64,000 nucleotides of DNA from Arthrobacter sp. 9AX (GTDB taxonomy: Bacteria > Actinomycetota > Actinomycetes > Actinomycetales > Micrococcaceae): positions 2,507,849 through 2,571,848 of the forward strand of contig NZ_LR733293.1 of the NCBI RefSeq assembly GCF_902506095.1, in the 5' to 3' direction. Positions 53,762 through 62,446 of this stretch are shown here, in pieces. The first letter of the stretch is position 1. Each line of letters opens with the position of its first letter. A model generated the notes under the pieces. The model was given only the letters and a program-made list of their open reading frames with translations. It was not told where the DNA came from and made no database searches. Both the position numbers and the translations under genes were made by a program.

Positions 53762-55237
53762 TCAGGTGCCGCAGAACGTCCGGTAACTGCCAAACTCCTC
53801 CGGCGCCCCCTCAGCGTAGCGCTCCAGCCCCGCCCTCTCCCGGTACGGGGCACGGACCACGTCCACGAGCCGGTTGAACGGACCAAGATCACCGGCGGTT
53901 GCTGCGGCGAGCGCTTCTTCCACCAGGTGGTTGCGCGGAATGTAGGCGGGGTTGACCCGGTCCATCAGGCCTGCATCCGGTTGCAGGGCCTGCCACCGAG
54001 ACGCCCAGGCATCGTATGCGGGCAGGTCCAGGACCATGCCGCGCGCGGGCCGGTGGTTTCCCCGTGCGGCCTCGCCGAGGCTGCGGAAGAACGATGTGTA
54101 ATCCACCGGCCCGTCCTTCAGGATGGCGATGACACCGTCCACCACTTCCGAGGCTTCCTCCGCTTCCGGGCTCCCCGACGGGCTCTCCTTGAGGCCCAGT
54201 TTTGCTTTCATGCCACCGAACCAGGCGTCGCTGTACTGCCGGCGGAAGGCGCCCAGCGCCTCCACTGCGGGGGCCACGGCCTGTTCCTGGTCCTCGTTGA
54301 TGAGTGGCAGCATCGCTTCGGCGAGGCGGGCCAGGTTCCATTCGGCCATCACTGGCTGGTTGGCGTAGGCGTAGCGGCCGCCCACATCAATGGAGCTGTA
54401 CACCGCCGCCGGGTCGAAGGCATCCAAAAACGCGCAGGGCCCATAGTCGATGGTTTCGCCGGAGATGGTCATGTTGTCCGTGTTCATCACGCCATGGACG
54501 AAACCCACCAGCATCCATTGGGCCAGGAGTGACGCCTGGGCAGCCACCACCGCTTCGAAGAGGGCGAGGTAGCGGTTTCCGGCCCGGGCCGCCGCAGGGT
54601 GGTGCCGGTTGATGGCGTGATCGGCGAGGCGGCGCAGGAGGTCCATGTTGTCGGTGGCCCGCGCATACTGGAAGCTGCCCACCCTCAGGTGGCTGCCGGC
54701 CACCCTCGCCAGGACCGCGCCCGGGAGCATCGTGTCGCGGCGGACCGGGCGGCCGGTGGCCGTCACTGCAAGGGAGCGCGTGGTGGGGATGCCCAGGGCG
54801 TGCATCGCCTCACTCACCACATACTCCCGCAGCATGGGTCCGACGACTGCGCGCCCGTCACCTGCCCGGGCGAAGGGCGTGCGGCCGGAGCCTTTCAAAT
54901 GCAGGTCGAACAACCGGCCGTGCACGTCGGTCACCTCGCCAAGGAGGAGGGCACGTCCGTCGCCGAGCAAAGGCGAATAGCCGCCAAACTGGTGGCCGGC
55001 GTAGGCCTGGGCCACCGGCGTCGCGCCTGCCGGGATGTGGTTCCCCAGGAGGAGCCGGACGCCCTCGGGCGACTGGAGGTAGTCCGGATCCAGCCCGAGC
55101 CCTTCTGCCAGTTCCGCGTTGAGGACAAGCAGCTTGGGATCGGGCGCTTCCTCTGCCTGCCATGGAACAGCCAGCTCGGTCAGTTCCCGGGCAAAGCGCC
55201 CGTCGAAGGTGACCGTTGATTCAGCAGCAGCCGTCAT
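53762..55237 (-). CDS. selO: protein adenylyltransferase SelO (YdiU family)
   Basis: 491 residues. Pseudokinase-like active site: [80 protein letters not shown] and [11 protein letters not shown]. The C-terminal YRTFCGT keeps the conserved late Cys. It AMPylates Ser/Thr/Tyr of redox-related proteins using an inverted ATP. Its ATG overlaps the permease stop as ATGA, so both come from one mRNA. Confidence 0.93.
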   Translation of the reverse strand: MTAAAESTVTFDGRFARELTELAVPWQAEEAPDPKLLVLNAELAEGLGLDPDYLQSPEGVRLLLGNHIPAGATPVAQAYAGHQFGGYSPLLGDGRALLLGEVTDVHGRLFDLHLKGSGRTPFARAGDGRAVVGPMLREYVVSEAMHALGIPTTRSLAVTATGRPVRRDTMLPGAVLARVAGSHLRVGSFQYARATDNMDLLRRLADHAINRHHPAAARAGNRYLALFEAVVAAQASLLAQWMLVGFVHGVMNTDNMTISGETIDYGPCAFLDAFDPAAVYSSIDVGGRYAYANQPVMAEWNLARLAEAMLPLINEDQEQAVAPAVEALGAFRRQYSDAWFGGMKAKLGLKESPSGSPEAEEASEVVDGVIAILKDGPVDYTSFFRSLGEAARGNHRPARGMVLDLPAYDAWASRWQALQPDAGLMDRVNPAYIPRNHLVEEALAAATAGDLGPFNRLVDVVRAPYRERAGLERYAEGAPEEFGSYRTFCGT

Positions 55238-56676
55238 ACTTCACGCCTTCCCTCATGGTTTGTTTTTCGATTGATCAGCCAGGTGATCAGCCAAAGGACA
55301 ACGCCGATGGCCATCAGTCCGCCGGCGATTTGGTACTGGATGACATTCCGGCCCACCCACGGGCCGGCCAGGAAAGCGCACAGTAATGCCGCCACGAGCG
55401 GGAGTTGTCCCGGCGAAGTGAAGAATACCTTGCGGCGCGGGTCGCGCTTGCGCCTCAGCACCAGGCAGGCAACGTTGACCACCGTGAACACACACAGCAG
55501 CAGGAACGCGGTGGTGCCGGAGAGGTTGGCCACGATGTTGCTTTCGGGGTCGCTGGTGACGTAGAGGATGAGTCCGAGCGCCAGCACCGTGGAGAAAACG
55601 ATTCCGGCCCACGGGGTGCGCCGGCCGGGCAGGACTTTGCCCAGCGGCCGCGGCAGGACGTGCTGCCGCGCCATGCCGTAAATGAGGCGGCTGGCCATCA
55701 GCATATTGATCAGCGCCGTGTTGGCAACGGCGAAGACCGCCAGGAACGGGAAGATCCTGTCGATGGGGAAGTCCGGGGAGCCTTTATGCACCACTTCCAG
55801 GAGAGCCGCGCCTTCTGCCTCCCTGATCCCTTCCAACTCCGTGGGAGTAAGCACGCTGACCACTGAGACGGCCACGAGCATGTACAGCAGGACGGCGATG
55901 CCGAGGCCCGTCAGCATGGTCCGCGGGAAGATCTTCTCCGGGTGCCGGGTCTCCTCCACCATGTTCACGGAGTCCTCGAAACCCACCATGGCGAAGAACG
56001 CGATGGACGTGGCTGCGGTGACCGCAAGGAACAACCCTTTGTCCTGGTAGTCATTGAAGACAAAGATCTCGCCGGCGTTGCCTGTTCCCTGGGACATCAC
56101 AAAGAAGCCGACGCCGATCACGATGCACAGGGCCAGCATCTCCACCAGGGTGAGGACCACGTTGAATTTCACGCTCTCCCCCACGCCGCGCAGGTTGATC
56201 AGGGCCAGGAGCACCATAAAGGCCATGGCGACGGCGGTGATGACTCCCTGCGCAGGCATGCCCAGCCAGCCATTGATCTCCAGGCCGCCGAAAAAGTTCT
56301 GGGCCAGGACGTTGGCAGAGGTGGAGGCGCTGGTCATGCCCGAACAGACCACGGCAAAAGCCACCAGGAAGGTGATGAAATGGATCCCGAAGGCCTTGTG
56401 GGTATACAGCGCCGCGCCGGCAGCCTGCGGGTACTGCGTCACCAGTTCCAGGTAGGAGAAAGCGGTCAGCGTGGCCACCACAAAGGCCAGCAGGAAGGGC
56501 AGCCACACAATGCCGCCCACGGTTCCGGCCATGGTCCCCGTGACGGCATAGACTCCCGCGCCGAGGATGTCGCCAACAATGAAGAGCAGGAGCAGCTTCG
56601 GGCCAAGGACCCGCTTGAGCTCTGGTTCATCCCCTTCAGGGGTGACGTCATACACTTCTTCGGAAGTTGTGCTCAT
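55234..56676 (-). CDS. APC-family amino acid permease
   Basis: 480 residues and twelve hydrophobic segments from [20 protein letters not shown] onward. The [13 protein letters not shown] unwound helix-1 motif and [20 protein letters not shown] on helix 6-7 are APC signatures. Substrate cannot be read from sequence. ATG 56676 follows GTGGAGGTGGACA. It is co-transcribed with selO; no functional link between transport and AMPylation is established. Confidence 0.9.
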   Translation of the reverse strand: MSTTSEEVYDVTPEGDEPELKRVLGPKLLLLFIVGDILGAGVYAVTGTMAGTVGGIVWLPFLLAFVVATLTAFSYLELVTQYPQAAGAALYTHKAFGIHFITFLVAFAVVCSGMTSASTSANVLAQNFFGGLEINGWLGMPAQGVITAVAMAFMVLLALINLRGVGESVKFNVVLTLVEMLALCIVIGVGFFVMSQGTGNAGEIFVFNDYQDKGLFLAVTAATSIAFFAMVGFEDSVNMVEETRHPEKIFPRTMLTGLGIAVLLYMLVAVSVVSVLTPTELEGIREAEGAALLEVVHKGSPDFPIDRIFPFLAVFAVANTALINMLMASRLIYGMARQHVLPRPLGKVLPGRRTPWAGIVFSTVLALGLILYVTSDPESNIVANLSGTTAFLLLCVFTVVNVACLVLRRKRDPRRKVFFTSPGQLPLVAALLCAFLAGPWVGRNVIQYQIAGGLMAIGVVLWLITWLINRKTNHEGRREV

Positions 56677-56731
56677 TGTCCACCTCCACAACGCATTGGG
56701 CCGCTGGGCCATGGCGTGCATACCGGATAAT

Positions 56732-57688
56732 TCACTCTGTACCCCGTGCTCCGGTTTGGCAATGAGTCCGGTCCGCCGGGCCTGCCTGCGGAGCGGCATC
56801 CTGCCGGCGGCGCCGTTCCGGAAGAGGCACCCGCTGCAGGTCCCGCGCGGCCAATACTCTCACTTGAGCGGCACGAGAGCCGGCCTGGGCAGCCAGCAGG
56901 GCAACGTCGTCGTACCGTGACGAAAAGTGCGTCAGCACCAGGGTGCGCGCCCCTGCACTGCCGGCCAGTTCCCCCGCCTGCCCTGCCGTGAGGTGGCGGT
57001 ACTGGGTGGCGAGCGCGGCGTCGTCATCGCTGAAGGTTGACTCCGCGACGAGGAGTTCGACGCCGTCCGCCAGTTCCTCGGCCCCGTCGCAGGGCGCGGT
57101 GTCCATCACAAAGGCGAAGCGCTGGCCCTGCCGGGGAATACTCACCTCATCGAGGTGGACGCCCGCCACGAAACCTTCACGCAGGAGCCGGCCGACGTCG
57201 GGGCCCCGGAGACCGGCTGCCTCCAGCCGGTCAGGCAGCAACGTGCGGCCGTCCGGTTCAGTGAGGCGGTAGCCGTAGGTTTCGATCCGGTGCCTCAGCG
57301 GCCGGACCTCCAGCCCTTCGGCCACACTTCCGCTTCCGCCGTGCGGGTGGAGCCGCAGGTCGATCCCCGGGGAGCTGACCGATACCAAGGCACGGACCAC
57401 GTCCTCCCCTGTTGCTGGGTAGTGGAGATGGACCGGATGCCCCACGCCGTCGAGCGCCATCCGGGACAGCACACCCGGCAGGCCATAGCAATGGTCGCCG
57501 TGGACGTGGGTGAGGCAGATGCGGGTGATCCGGGCTGCGGAAACACCGGCGAGGATCATTTGACGCTGGGTTCCCTCGCCCGGATCAAAGAGCAGTCCCT
57601 CCCCGTCCCAGCGCAGGAAGTAGCCGTTATGGTTGCGGGTCCGGGTTGGCACCTGCGAGGCGGTGCCCAGGATGACGAGTTCACGCAT
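56732..57688 (-). CDS. ribonuclease Z-like metallo-beta-lactamase-fold protein
   Basis: 318 residues. LVILGTASQVPTRTRNHNGY opens the fold; ICLTHVHGDHCYGLPGVLSR is the H-x-H-x-D-H zinc motif with the GLPG typical of RNase Z; FVMDTAPCDGAEELADGVEL gives the bridging Asp; and LVLTHFSSRYDD the last His. It would process tRNA 3' ends or act as a related phosphodiesterase. The C-terminal tail is Arg/Gln-rich. ATG 57688 lacks a clear ribosome-binding site; an alternative start at 57763 adds 25 residues. Confidence 0.85.
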   Translation of the reverse strand: MRELVILGTASQVPTRTRNHNGYFLRWDGEGLLFDPGEGTQRQMILAGVSAARITRICLTHVHGDHCYGLPGVLSRMALDGVGHPVHLHYPATGEDVVRALVSVSSPGIDLRLHPHGGSGSVAEGLEVRPLRHRIETYGYRLTEPDGRTLLPDRLEAAGLRGPDVGRLLREGFVAGVHLDEVSIPRQGQRFAFVMDTAPCDGAEELADGVELLVAESTFSDDDAALATQYRHLTAGQAGELAGSAGARTLVLTHFSSRYDDVALLAAQAGSRAAQVRVLAARDLQRVPLPERRRRQDAAPQAGPADRTHCQTGARGTE

Positions 57689-57775
57689 GCTGTCAGCGGA
57701 AGACGGCGGTGGACCGGAAAGCAGGGCCCGGAAAATTCCGGGACCTGCTTCCTGGTTCATCAATTTGCTGTGTGC

Positions 57776-57958
57776 TCAATGCCGTTTGAGCATTCCCATG
57801 ATCCGCTGGGCAACACCGCCGGACCTGGCGCCCATTGCACCAGTGGTGTGGGGCGTCCGCCCCGTGGCGTTCATTCCGCGCCCGCGGACGGTGCCGCCAG
57901 TGCCCGTCCTGCCTGAGAACCGTCCAGCGGCATTCCTGATCATGCTTCCCAAGTTCAA
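57776..57958 (-). CDS. hypothetical 60-residue basic protein
   Basis: From TTG 57958, which has GAAGGAG six bases upstream: MNLGSMIRNAAGRFSGRTGT, then RGRGMNATGRTPHTTGAMGA and SGGVAQRIMGMLKRH. It is Gly/Arg/Met-rich, probably disordered with a short amphipathic end. A copy of the 15-bp stress motif (57998-58012) lies 40 bases upstream, grouping it with the DUF5709 gene. No family recognised. Confidence 0.55.
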   Translation of the reverse strand: MNLGSMIRNAAGRFSGRTGTGGTVRGRGMNATGRTPHTTGAMGARSGGVAQRIMGMLKRH

Positions 57959-57997
57959 GTGAAACTCCTTCAGTCGTGACCCTGCCAACCGATATTC

Positions 57998-58012
57998 ATC
58001 AGTTTACTTATT
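57998..58012 (-). promoter_or_regulatory. stress-type operator motif, copy upstream of the 60-residue gene
   Basis: On the minus strand AATAAGTAAACTGAT matches the consensus RRTAAGYAWRCTKAK at all but the last position, and is followed by an AT-rich promoter-like region. Confidence 0.45.
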
Positions 58013-58093
58013 ATATTAGCCGGGCTTTGCCCGGATAACGGGAACCAAACCCCCTTCCTGCAGACTGCAGCCATGGGCGAGGGGAGGAAATCC

Positions 58094-58525
58094 TCAGCGC
58101 TCCAGGTCGTCCGGCTCGAACCCACTAAGTGGGGAGCCGCCGAAGTTTTCCTGGTCATCGCTGGCATCGGCCTCCAGGCCGGTGGGGTCCTCGCCGAAGT
58201 CGACGTCGGCCACGGCTTCGCCGAGGGTCGGGGTGGCGGCCGGCACCCGCTCATTGCCGGCACCGTCGCGGGTGGCCTGCATCTCATCGCGCAGGGTCTG
58301 GTCGCTCAGGAAGTCCTCCTCTTCGCCGGAAACTTCGTCCTGGAGCAGCGGATCCTCCTGCCAGCGGTCGGGGTTGTTCTCCGCTGCGCCGGGATAACTG
58401 TCAGGTTCGCCGTCCCGTACCGGGTCCAGCTCCAGGGAAGACGCCGCGCCGGGGGTTTCGTCCAGGAGCACGTCGTTTTCGTCGACAATCTCAAGCTCGC
58501 CGTCAGGCAGATTCTGTTCCGTCAT
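58094..58525 (-). CDS. DUF5709 family protein (acidic, probably disordered)
   Basis: 143 residues: MTEQNLPDGELEIVDENDVL, then LDETPGAASSLELDPVRDGE, NPDRWQEDPLLQDEVSGEEE and FGGSPLSGFEPDDLER. It is extremely acidic and has no hydrophobic core; actinobacterial DUF5709 proteins look the same and often sit among stress genes. The ATG at 58525 is preceded by AAGAAAGG. A 15-bp stress motif lies 37 bases upstream. Confidence 0.8.
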   Translation of the reverse strand: MTEQNLPDGELEIVDENDVLLDETPGAASSLELDPVRDGEPDSYPGAAENNPDRWQEDPLLQDEVSGEEEDFLSDQTLRDEMQATRDGAGNERVPAATPTLGEAVADVDFGEDPTGLEADASDDQENFGGSPLSGFEPDDLER

Positions 58526-58561
58526 GATGATGCCTTTCTTGTGGCCGGCCTTGCCAATAAT

Positions 58562-58576
58562 AGTAAGCATACTGAC
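58562..58576. promoter_or_regulatory. stress-type operator motif upstream of the DUF5709 gene
   Basis: AGTAAGCATACTGAC matches the motif at 4019, 48529 and 57998. Read on the minus strand it overlaps TACTAT, a -10-like hexamer about 50 bases before the DUF5709 ATG. Confidence 0.5.
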
Positions 58577-58614
58577 GGATGGGCTGCGGTGCCATGGCCC
58601 GGTGGAAGCCAGGC

Positions 58615-58833
58615 TCAGTGCAGGAGCCAGGAACTGTCCTGCGGACTCTCGGGCTTCCGGCGTATCTTGCGGATCAGGACGATAAACGGCCATGCCAGCA
58701 GCTGCAATAACCCTGCAGCCAGCAACAGGCAGAGAATCAGGATGATGACTGGTAAGTAAAGGACAAAGACGCCGACTGCGGCTGCGACGTAGCCGCCGAT
58801 GAGCGCCAGAACCGCTGAAGCATCCAGTACCAC
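58615..58833 (-). CDS. small two-helix membrane protein, hypothetical
   Basis: 72 residues from GTG 58833, preceded by GAGGAAT. Two hydrophobic stretches (VLALIGGYVAAAVGVFVLYL and ILILCLLLAAGLLQLLAWPF) and a basic tail (IRKIRRKPESPQDSSWLLH) predict a helical hairpin with a cytoplasmic C-terminus. Not a recognised family. It lies between the DUF5709 gene and the universal stress protein locus. Confidence 0.65.
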   Translation of the reverse strand: MVLDASAVLALIGGYVAAAVGVFVLYLPVIILILCLLLAAGLLQLLAWPFIVLIRKIRRKPESPQDSSWLLH

Positions 58834-58973
58834 AGGGCATTCCTCCCGGAATGCTGGGGAACGAACACCCAGCCTGAGAACCCGGCCGCTTACTTCCTAA
58901 CGGTTGTTTAAGCGTACTCTTCAGCCGTCGCCGGAGGAAGAAGCTGCCCTCCATTGGGGCTCCGGGGGGGACC

Positions 58974-58987
58974 GTGACCTTTGGCCC
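58974..58987. promoter_or_regulatory. DosR/DevR-box-like site upstream of the universal stress protein gene
   Basis: GTGACCTTTGGCCC agrees at 11 of 14 positions with the DosR-type half-palindrome GGGACTTTCGGCCC. It lies about 70 bases before the usp ATG, and usp genes are classic DosR targets. Confidence 0.45.
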
Positions 58988-59055
58988 TACAACTCCACCT
59001 GGCCCGGCGCCAGTCTTAATGTGCCTCTGCCCGCACATGAACCAGAAAGCCGGCC

Positions 59056-59650
59056 ATGTCAGCCCGCAAACCGATCGCTGTCGCCACGAACGACTCGGCG
59101 CAGAGCCGGGCAGCTGTGCAATGGGCGGCCCGCCGGGCCCAACGCGAAGGACTTCCGCCGCTGATCGTCCACGTGGTGGATGACCGCTGGGTGGCCGAAC
59201 CCTATCCCTTCATCGGCGTGCTTGAGGAGGCCGGCCGGAAACTGCTGGAGTCCGCCGCCGTTCGCGTCCAGGAGCCGGTCACCATTCCCGTGACCACCAA
59301 GCTCCTGACGGGCAGCATCAGCGGCTCACTGGCGAAGTTTTCAGGCAAGGCGTCGCTGCTGGTGGTGGGGTCGGGAAGCTTCCACCTCGGCGGAATCCTG
59401 GCCGACCGGGCACTCCAGGCAGCAGCCGCGTCCAAGGTGCCTGTGGCCGTCGTAGGCCCCCAGGAACTGGACGGCCGCTCCGGGGTTGTGGTCGGCGTAC
59501 CCGGACCCGGTGACGGATGCCGGACTGAATCCCGGCAACCTGGCGGAAGTCGTGGTGGCCGAAGAACGCCTGGTCCTGTCCGAAGAAGTGTCAGGGCTCG
59601 GTTCCACCGCACACGGCGTACTCAGACACCTTCCGTGCCCCACCGTCACC
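59056..59650 (+). pseudogene. universal stress protein with a damaged second domain
   Basis: The first Usp domain is intact: KPIAVATNDSAQSRAAVQWA, ASLLVVGSGSFHLGGILADR and VPVAVVGPQELDGRSG. Directly after GVVVGVPG, where a second Usp domain should start, the frame becomes Arg/Pro-rich. The next frame holds the end of a Usp domain, NLAEVVVAEERL then GLGSTAHGVLRHLPCP and TVTTRVVAAR. A deletion plus frameshift has removed most of domain 2. The in-frame product would run to 59739 as one domain with a junk tail overlapping the DUF4389 start. The ATG has a usable upstream GC-rich leader but no strong ribosome-binding site. Confidence 0.75.
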
Positions 59651-59735
59651 ACCCGCGTCGTGGCTGCCAGGAACAAGATCCAGGCCCGGCCCCGCTATTT
59701 TCCTGTCAATTTTCCTCAACAACGGGTTCGGCATC

Positions 59736-61352
59736 ATGAAAAAGACAGCTTCAGTAATAATGCTCATCCTCGGGATACTCATTTCGCTGGTCGGCCTCGG
59801 CGCTGTGGCCGGCGGCGCCGTAACCCTGGCGGTGGGATCAGCACAGGGGGACGGCTACCTCACCGCCGGCTCGGCGCGCCTGTCCGTGGGGTCCCACGCT
59901 TTGACGTCACCGCGGCTGGAGACCATGGGTGAGGGCGTCCCCGGCCGCCTGCCGTTCGACGTCGGCACGCTGCGGTTGCGTGTCTCGCCCGTGGACCCCG
60001 GCAAGGACGTCTTTGTCGGCATCGCTGCCCAGTCCGACGTTGACCGCTACCTGTCCGGCGTGCACCACTCCGAATTGGTGGACGTGGAACAGACGCCCTT
60101 CCGCGCCGAGTACCGCGACATAGCCGGCACCGCGGTGCCGGCGCCTCCGGCGGAGCAGACGTTCTGGCAGTCTTCCGCATCCGGCGCCGGACAACAGGAG
60201 CTGACCTGGACCCTCGCACCCGGCAATTGGTCGATAGTAGTGATGAACGCGGACGCCAGTCCCGGAGTCAACGTCCAGGTCCAGCCAGGCTTCCGGTCCG
60301 ACCTGATCCGGCCGGCCGGCACCGGGGTGCTGGTGGGCGGAATCGTTGCCCTCGTGATCGGGATTCCGTTGCTGGTCTTCGGGGCTGTTGGGCTGGGCCG
60401 GCGCGCTTCTCCACCCCAAGGGCCCTCCTACGGACCGCCTTCCGGGCCCGGCCCGGGATACCCGGCCGGACCTGGAACCCCGGCCGGACCTGGAACCCCG
60501 GCTCCGGGAGTGACCTCCGGCGGGGCGGCACCTGCAGGATGGGCGGCACCGGGAGGAAGCCAACCGCCGGCTGTTGCGCCGCCATACCAGAGCGTGCCCG
60601 TGGCGGAGGCTGACCTGGCGCCGTATCCTGCCCGGCTCTCCGGTGACATCGACCCGGGCCTGTCCCGGTGGATGTGGCTGGTGAAGTGGTTCCTGGCCAT
60701 TCCACACTTCATCGTCCTGTTCTTCCTCTGGTTCGCGTTCGCCGTGACCACCGTCGTGGCCGGGTTCGCCATCCTGTTCACCGGGCGGTACCCCCGGCCC
60801 CTGTTTGATTTCAACGTGGGAGTACTGCGGTGGAACTGGCGTGTCGCCTTCTACTCCTACGCCGCCGTGGGCACGGACCTGTACCCGCCCTTTACCCTGG
60901 ACCGCACCAACTACCCGGCAGACTTCGAGGTTGACTACCCTGAGCGCCTGTCACGCGGCCTGGTCCTGGTCAAATGGTGGCTCCTGGCCATCCCGCACCT
61001 GCTCATCATTGCGGTGCTCGCCGGCAGCACGTGGACCTGGCGGGCCGGGGCCACCGATGTGGGAACCACCTATGAGCGCTCCACAGGCATTTCCCTGCTG
61101 GGGCTCCTGGTCCTCGTCGCAGCAGTGGCCCTGCTCTTCACCGGCCGGTATCTGCGCCCGCTGTTCGACCTGATCCTGGGTATCAACCGCTGGCTCTACC
61201 GGGTCCTGGCCTACACGGCGCTGATGCGCGACGAGTACCCGCCGTTCCGCCTCGACCAGGGTCCCCGTGAGGCTTCCCGGCCTCCGGCCGTCTCCCGGGC
61301 GCCGATGCCGCCCCAACCCTACGAGCGCCCCGTCAATGAGGAACCCAGATAA
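59736..61352 (+). CDS. DUF4389 domain membrane protein
   Basis: 538 residues. An N-terminal helix (VIMLILGILISLVGLGAVAG), an extracellular domain of about 150 residues, a second helix (GTGVLVGGIVALVIGIPLLV), a Gly/Pro linker with an 18-base tandem duplication (60464-60499), then the DUF4389 pair: WLVKWFLAIPHFIVLFFLWF, FTGRYPRPLFDFNVGVLRWN and LVKWWLLAIPHLLIIAVLAG, FTGRYLRPLFDLILGINRWL. The repeated halves show an internal duplication. Role unknown; position beside devR/devS and usp suggests a membrane-stress function. Confidence 0.85.
   Translation: MKKTASVIMLILGILISLVGLGAVAGGAVTLAVGSAQGDGYLTAGSARLSVGSHALTSPRLETMGEGVPGRLPFDVGTLRLRVSPVDPGKDVFVGIAAQSDVDRYLSGVHHSELVDVEQTPFRAEYRDIAGTAVPAPPAEQTFWQSSASGAGQQELTWTLAPGNWSIVVMNADASPGVNVQVQPGFRSDLIRPAGTGVLVGGIVALVIGIPLLVFGAVGLGRRASPPQGPSYGPPSGPGPGYPAGPGTPAGPGTPAPGVTSGGAAPAGWAAPGGSQPPAVAPPYQSVPVAEADLAPYPARLSGDIDPGLSRWMWLVKWFLAIPHFIVLFFLWFAFAVTTVVAGFAILFTGRYPRPLFDFNVGVLRWNWRVAFYSYAAVGTDLYPPFTLDRTNYPADFEVDYPERLSRGLVLVKWWLLAIPHLLIIAVLAGSTWTWRAGATDVGTTYERSTGISLLGLLVLVAAVALLFTGRYLRPLFDLILGINRWLYRVLAYTALMRDEYPPFRLDQGPREASRPPAVSRAPMPPQPYERPVNEEPR
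60464..60499. repeat. 18-bp tandem duplication in the DUF4389 linker
   Basis: GGCCGGACCTGGAACCCC occurs twice without mismatch, encoding repeated AGPGTP in the disordered linker. Confidence 0.8.
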
Positions 61353-61457
61353 ATACAGCCGCGGGGCCCGTCTCCCGGGCCCGGCAGCGCCTGGGCAGTT
61401 GTAGTATCAGGACTTCCAAACGTTGGTCCCTTCCAGGTTGTCCGGAGGCAGGAAACA

Positions 61458-61535
61458 ATGAATACGGGCACTTTGGCACTGGCCGCCCCGCACGCCGGTG
61501 CGGGCAGGGTGAAGGAATTTGGAGCGGTTGGGTGA
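61458..61535 (+). CDS. 25-codon leader ORF overlapping the start of the response regulator
   Basis: ATG 61458 is preceded by GGAGGCAGGAAACA, a stronger ribosome-binding site than that of the next gene. It encodes MNTGTLALAAPHAGAGRVKE then FGAVG, and its TGA overlaps the regulator's GTG as GTGA. A coupled leader peptide is the simplest reading. It has no Cys, Trp or codon run that would suggest classical attenuation. Confidence 0.5.
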   Translation: MNTGTLALAAPHAGAGRVKEFGAVG

Positions 61536-62215
61536 AAAATCATGAGCCCAGCTCCGGCGGAGCCGCTGATCCCCGCAAGCCCCTCCGCGTCTTTATCCTC
61601 GATGACCACGAGTTGGTGAGGCAGGGACTGAAGGACCTGCTGGAGGGTGAAGGTTTCGAGGTTGTGGGCGAAAGCGGGTCTGCGGCCGAAGCCACGCGGC
61701 GGATCCCGGCCCTGCAACCGGATATCGCGATTTTGGACGGACGACTCCCGGACGGAACGGGAATCGAGGTCTGCAGGGACGTGCGCTCATTCGATCCGCG
61801 CCTGAATTGCCTGATCCTGACCAGTTACGACGACGAGCAGGCCATCCGCGGCGCGGTGCTGGCCGGGGCATCGGGTTATGTTCTCAAGCAAATCAGGAGT
61901 GACGCGCTGCTGGCCGGGATCAGAAAAGCAGCCGCCGGTGAATCGCTCTTCGACCCTGAAATGAAGCAGCGCATCGTCGCTGGCCTCGCCAAAACGCCGA
62001 CTGACCCCCGGATGGAGGGGCTCAGCGCCCAGGAGAAAAAGGTCCTTAACCTGATCGGGCAAGGGCTCACCAACAGGCAGATCGGCGAGGAGCTCTTCCT
62101 GGCGGAGAAAACGGTCAAGAACTACGTGTCGTCCATCCTGGCGAAACTGGGATTTGAGCGCCGTACCCAGGCCGCGGTGTATGTCACCCGCAACACCACG
62201 GACGGCCCTGCGTAA
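61532..62215 (+). CDS. NarL/DevR-type response regulator
   Basis: 227 residues. Receiver domain: RVFILDDHELVRQGLKDLLE (acidic pocket), IAILDGRLPDGTGIEV (phospho-Asp), LILTSYDDEQAIRGAVLAGA and SGYVLKQIRSDALLAG (Lys). LuxR-type helix-turn-helix: LSAQEKKVLNLIGQGLTNRQ, IGEELFLAEKTVKNYVSSIL. The AEKTVKNYVSSIL recognition helix and LDGRLPDG are those of DosR/DevR. It should bind DosR-box-like sites in response to the GAF-domain kinase encoded nearby. The start is GTG 61532. Confidence 0.9.
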   Translation: MKNHEPSSGGAADPRKPLRVFILDDHELVRQGLKDLLEGEGFEVVGESGSAAEATRRIPALQPDIAILDGRLPDGTGIEVCRDVRSFDPRLNCLILTSYDDEQAIRGAVLAGASGYVLKQIRSDALLAGIRKAAAGESLFDPEMKQRIVAGLAKTPTDPRMEGLSAQEKKVLNLIGQGLTNRQIGEELFLAEKTVKNYVSSILAKLGFERRTQAAVYVTRNTTDGPA

Positions 62216-62259
62216 GAGGTGCGCAAGGCTGGAACCAGCCGCCCGCCGTCGTACAGGTA

Positions 62260-62273
62260 GGGACTTTCAGCCC
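62260..62273. promoter_or_regulatory. DosR/DevR-box-like site upstream of a small gene
   Basis: GGGACTTTCAGCCC differs at one position from the DosR-type sequence GGGACTTTCGGCCC, and lies 45 bases after the regulator's stop and about 150 bases before the following short ORFs. Confidence 0.6.
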
Positions 62274-62446
62274 TACGGCTGGCCCGGGACGCTTGGCATT
62301 CTTGAGAGGCGCCGTCCGGGTCCCCAGTTTGCAGGCCGGAAAGGCTTTCCATGCACACACCAGTCACACGGACGGAACGAGACCGGAAATGTGCCTGCTG
62401 CGATCAGGAGGGCAGGAACCATGGCCACGGTTGACGAGTACCGGCT

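Noticed and set aside
61410..61429. Third DosR box upstream of the leader ORF
   Set aside because: The half-sites are GGAC and GTCC but the spacing is eight bases too long and the interior does not match; kept only as an imperfect inverted repeat.
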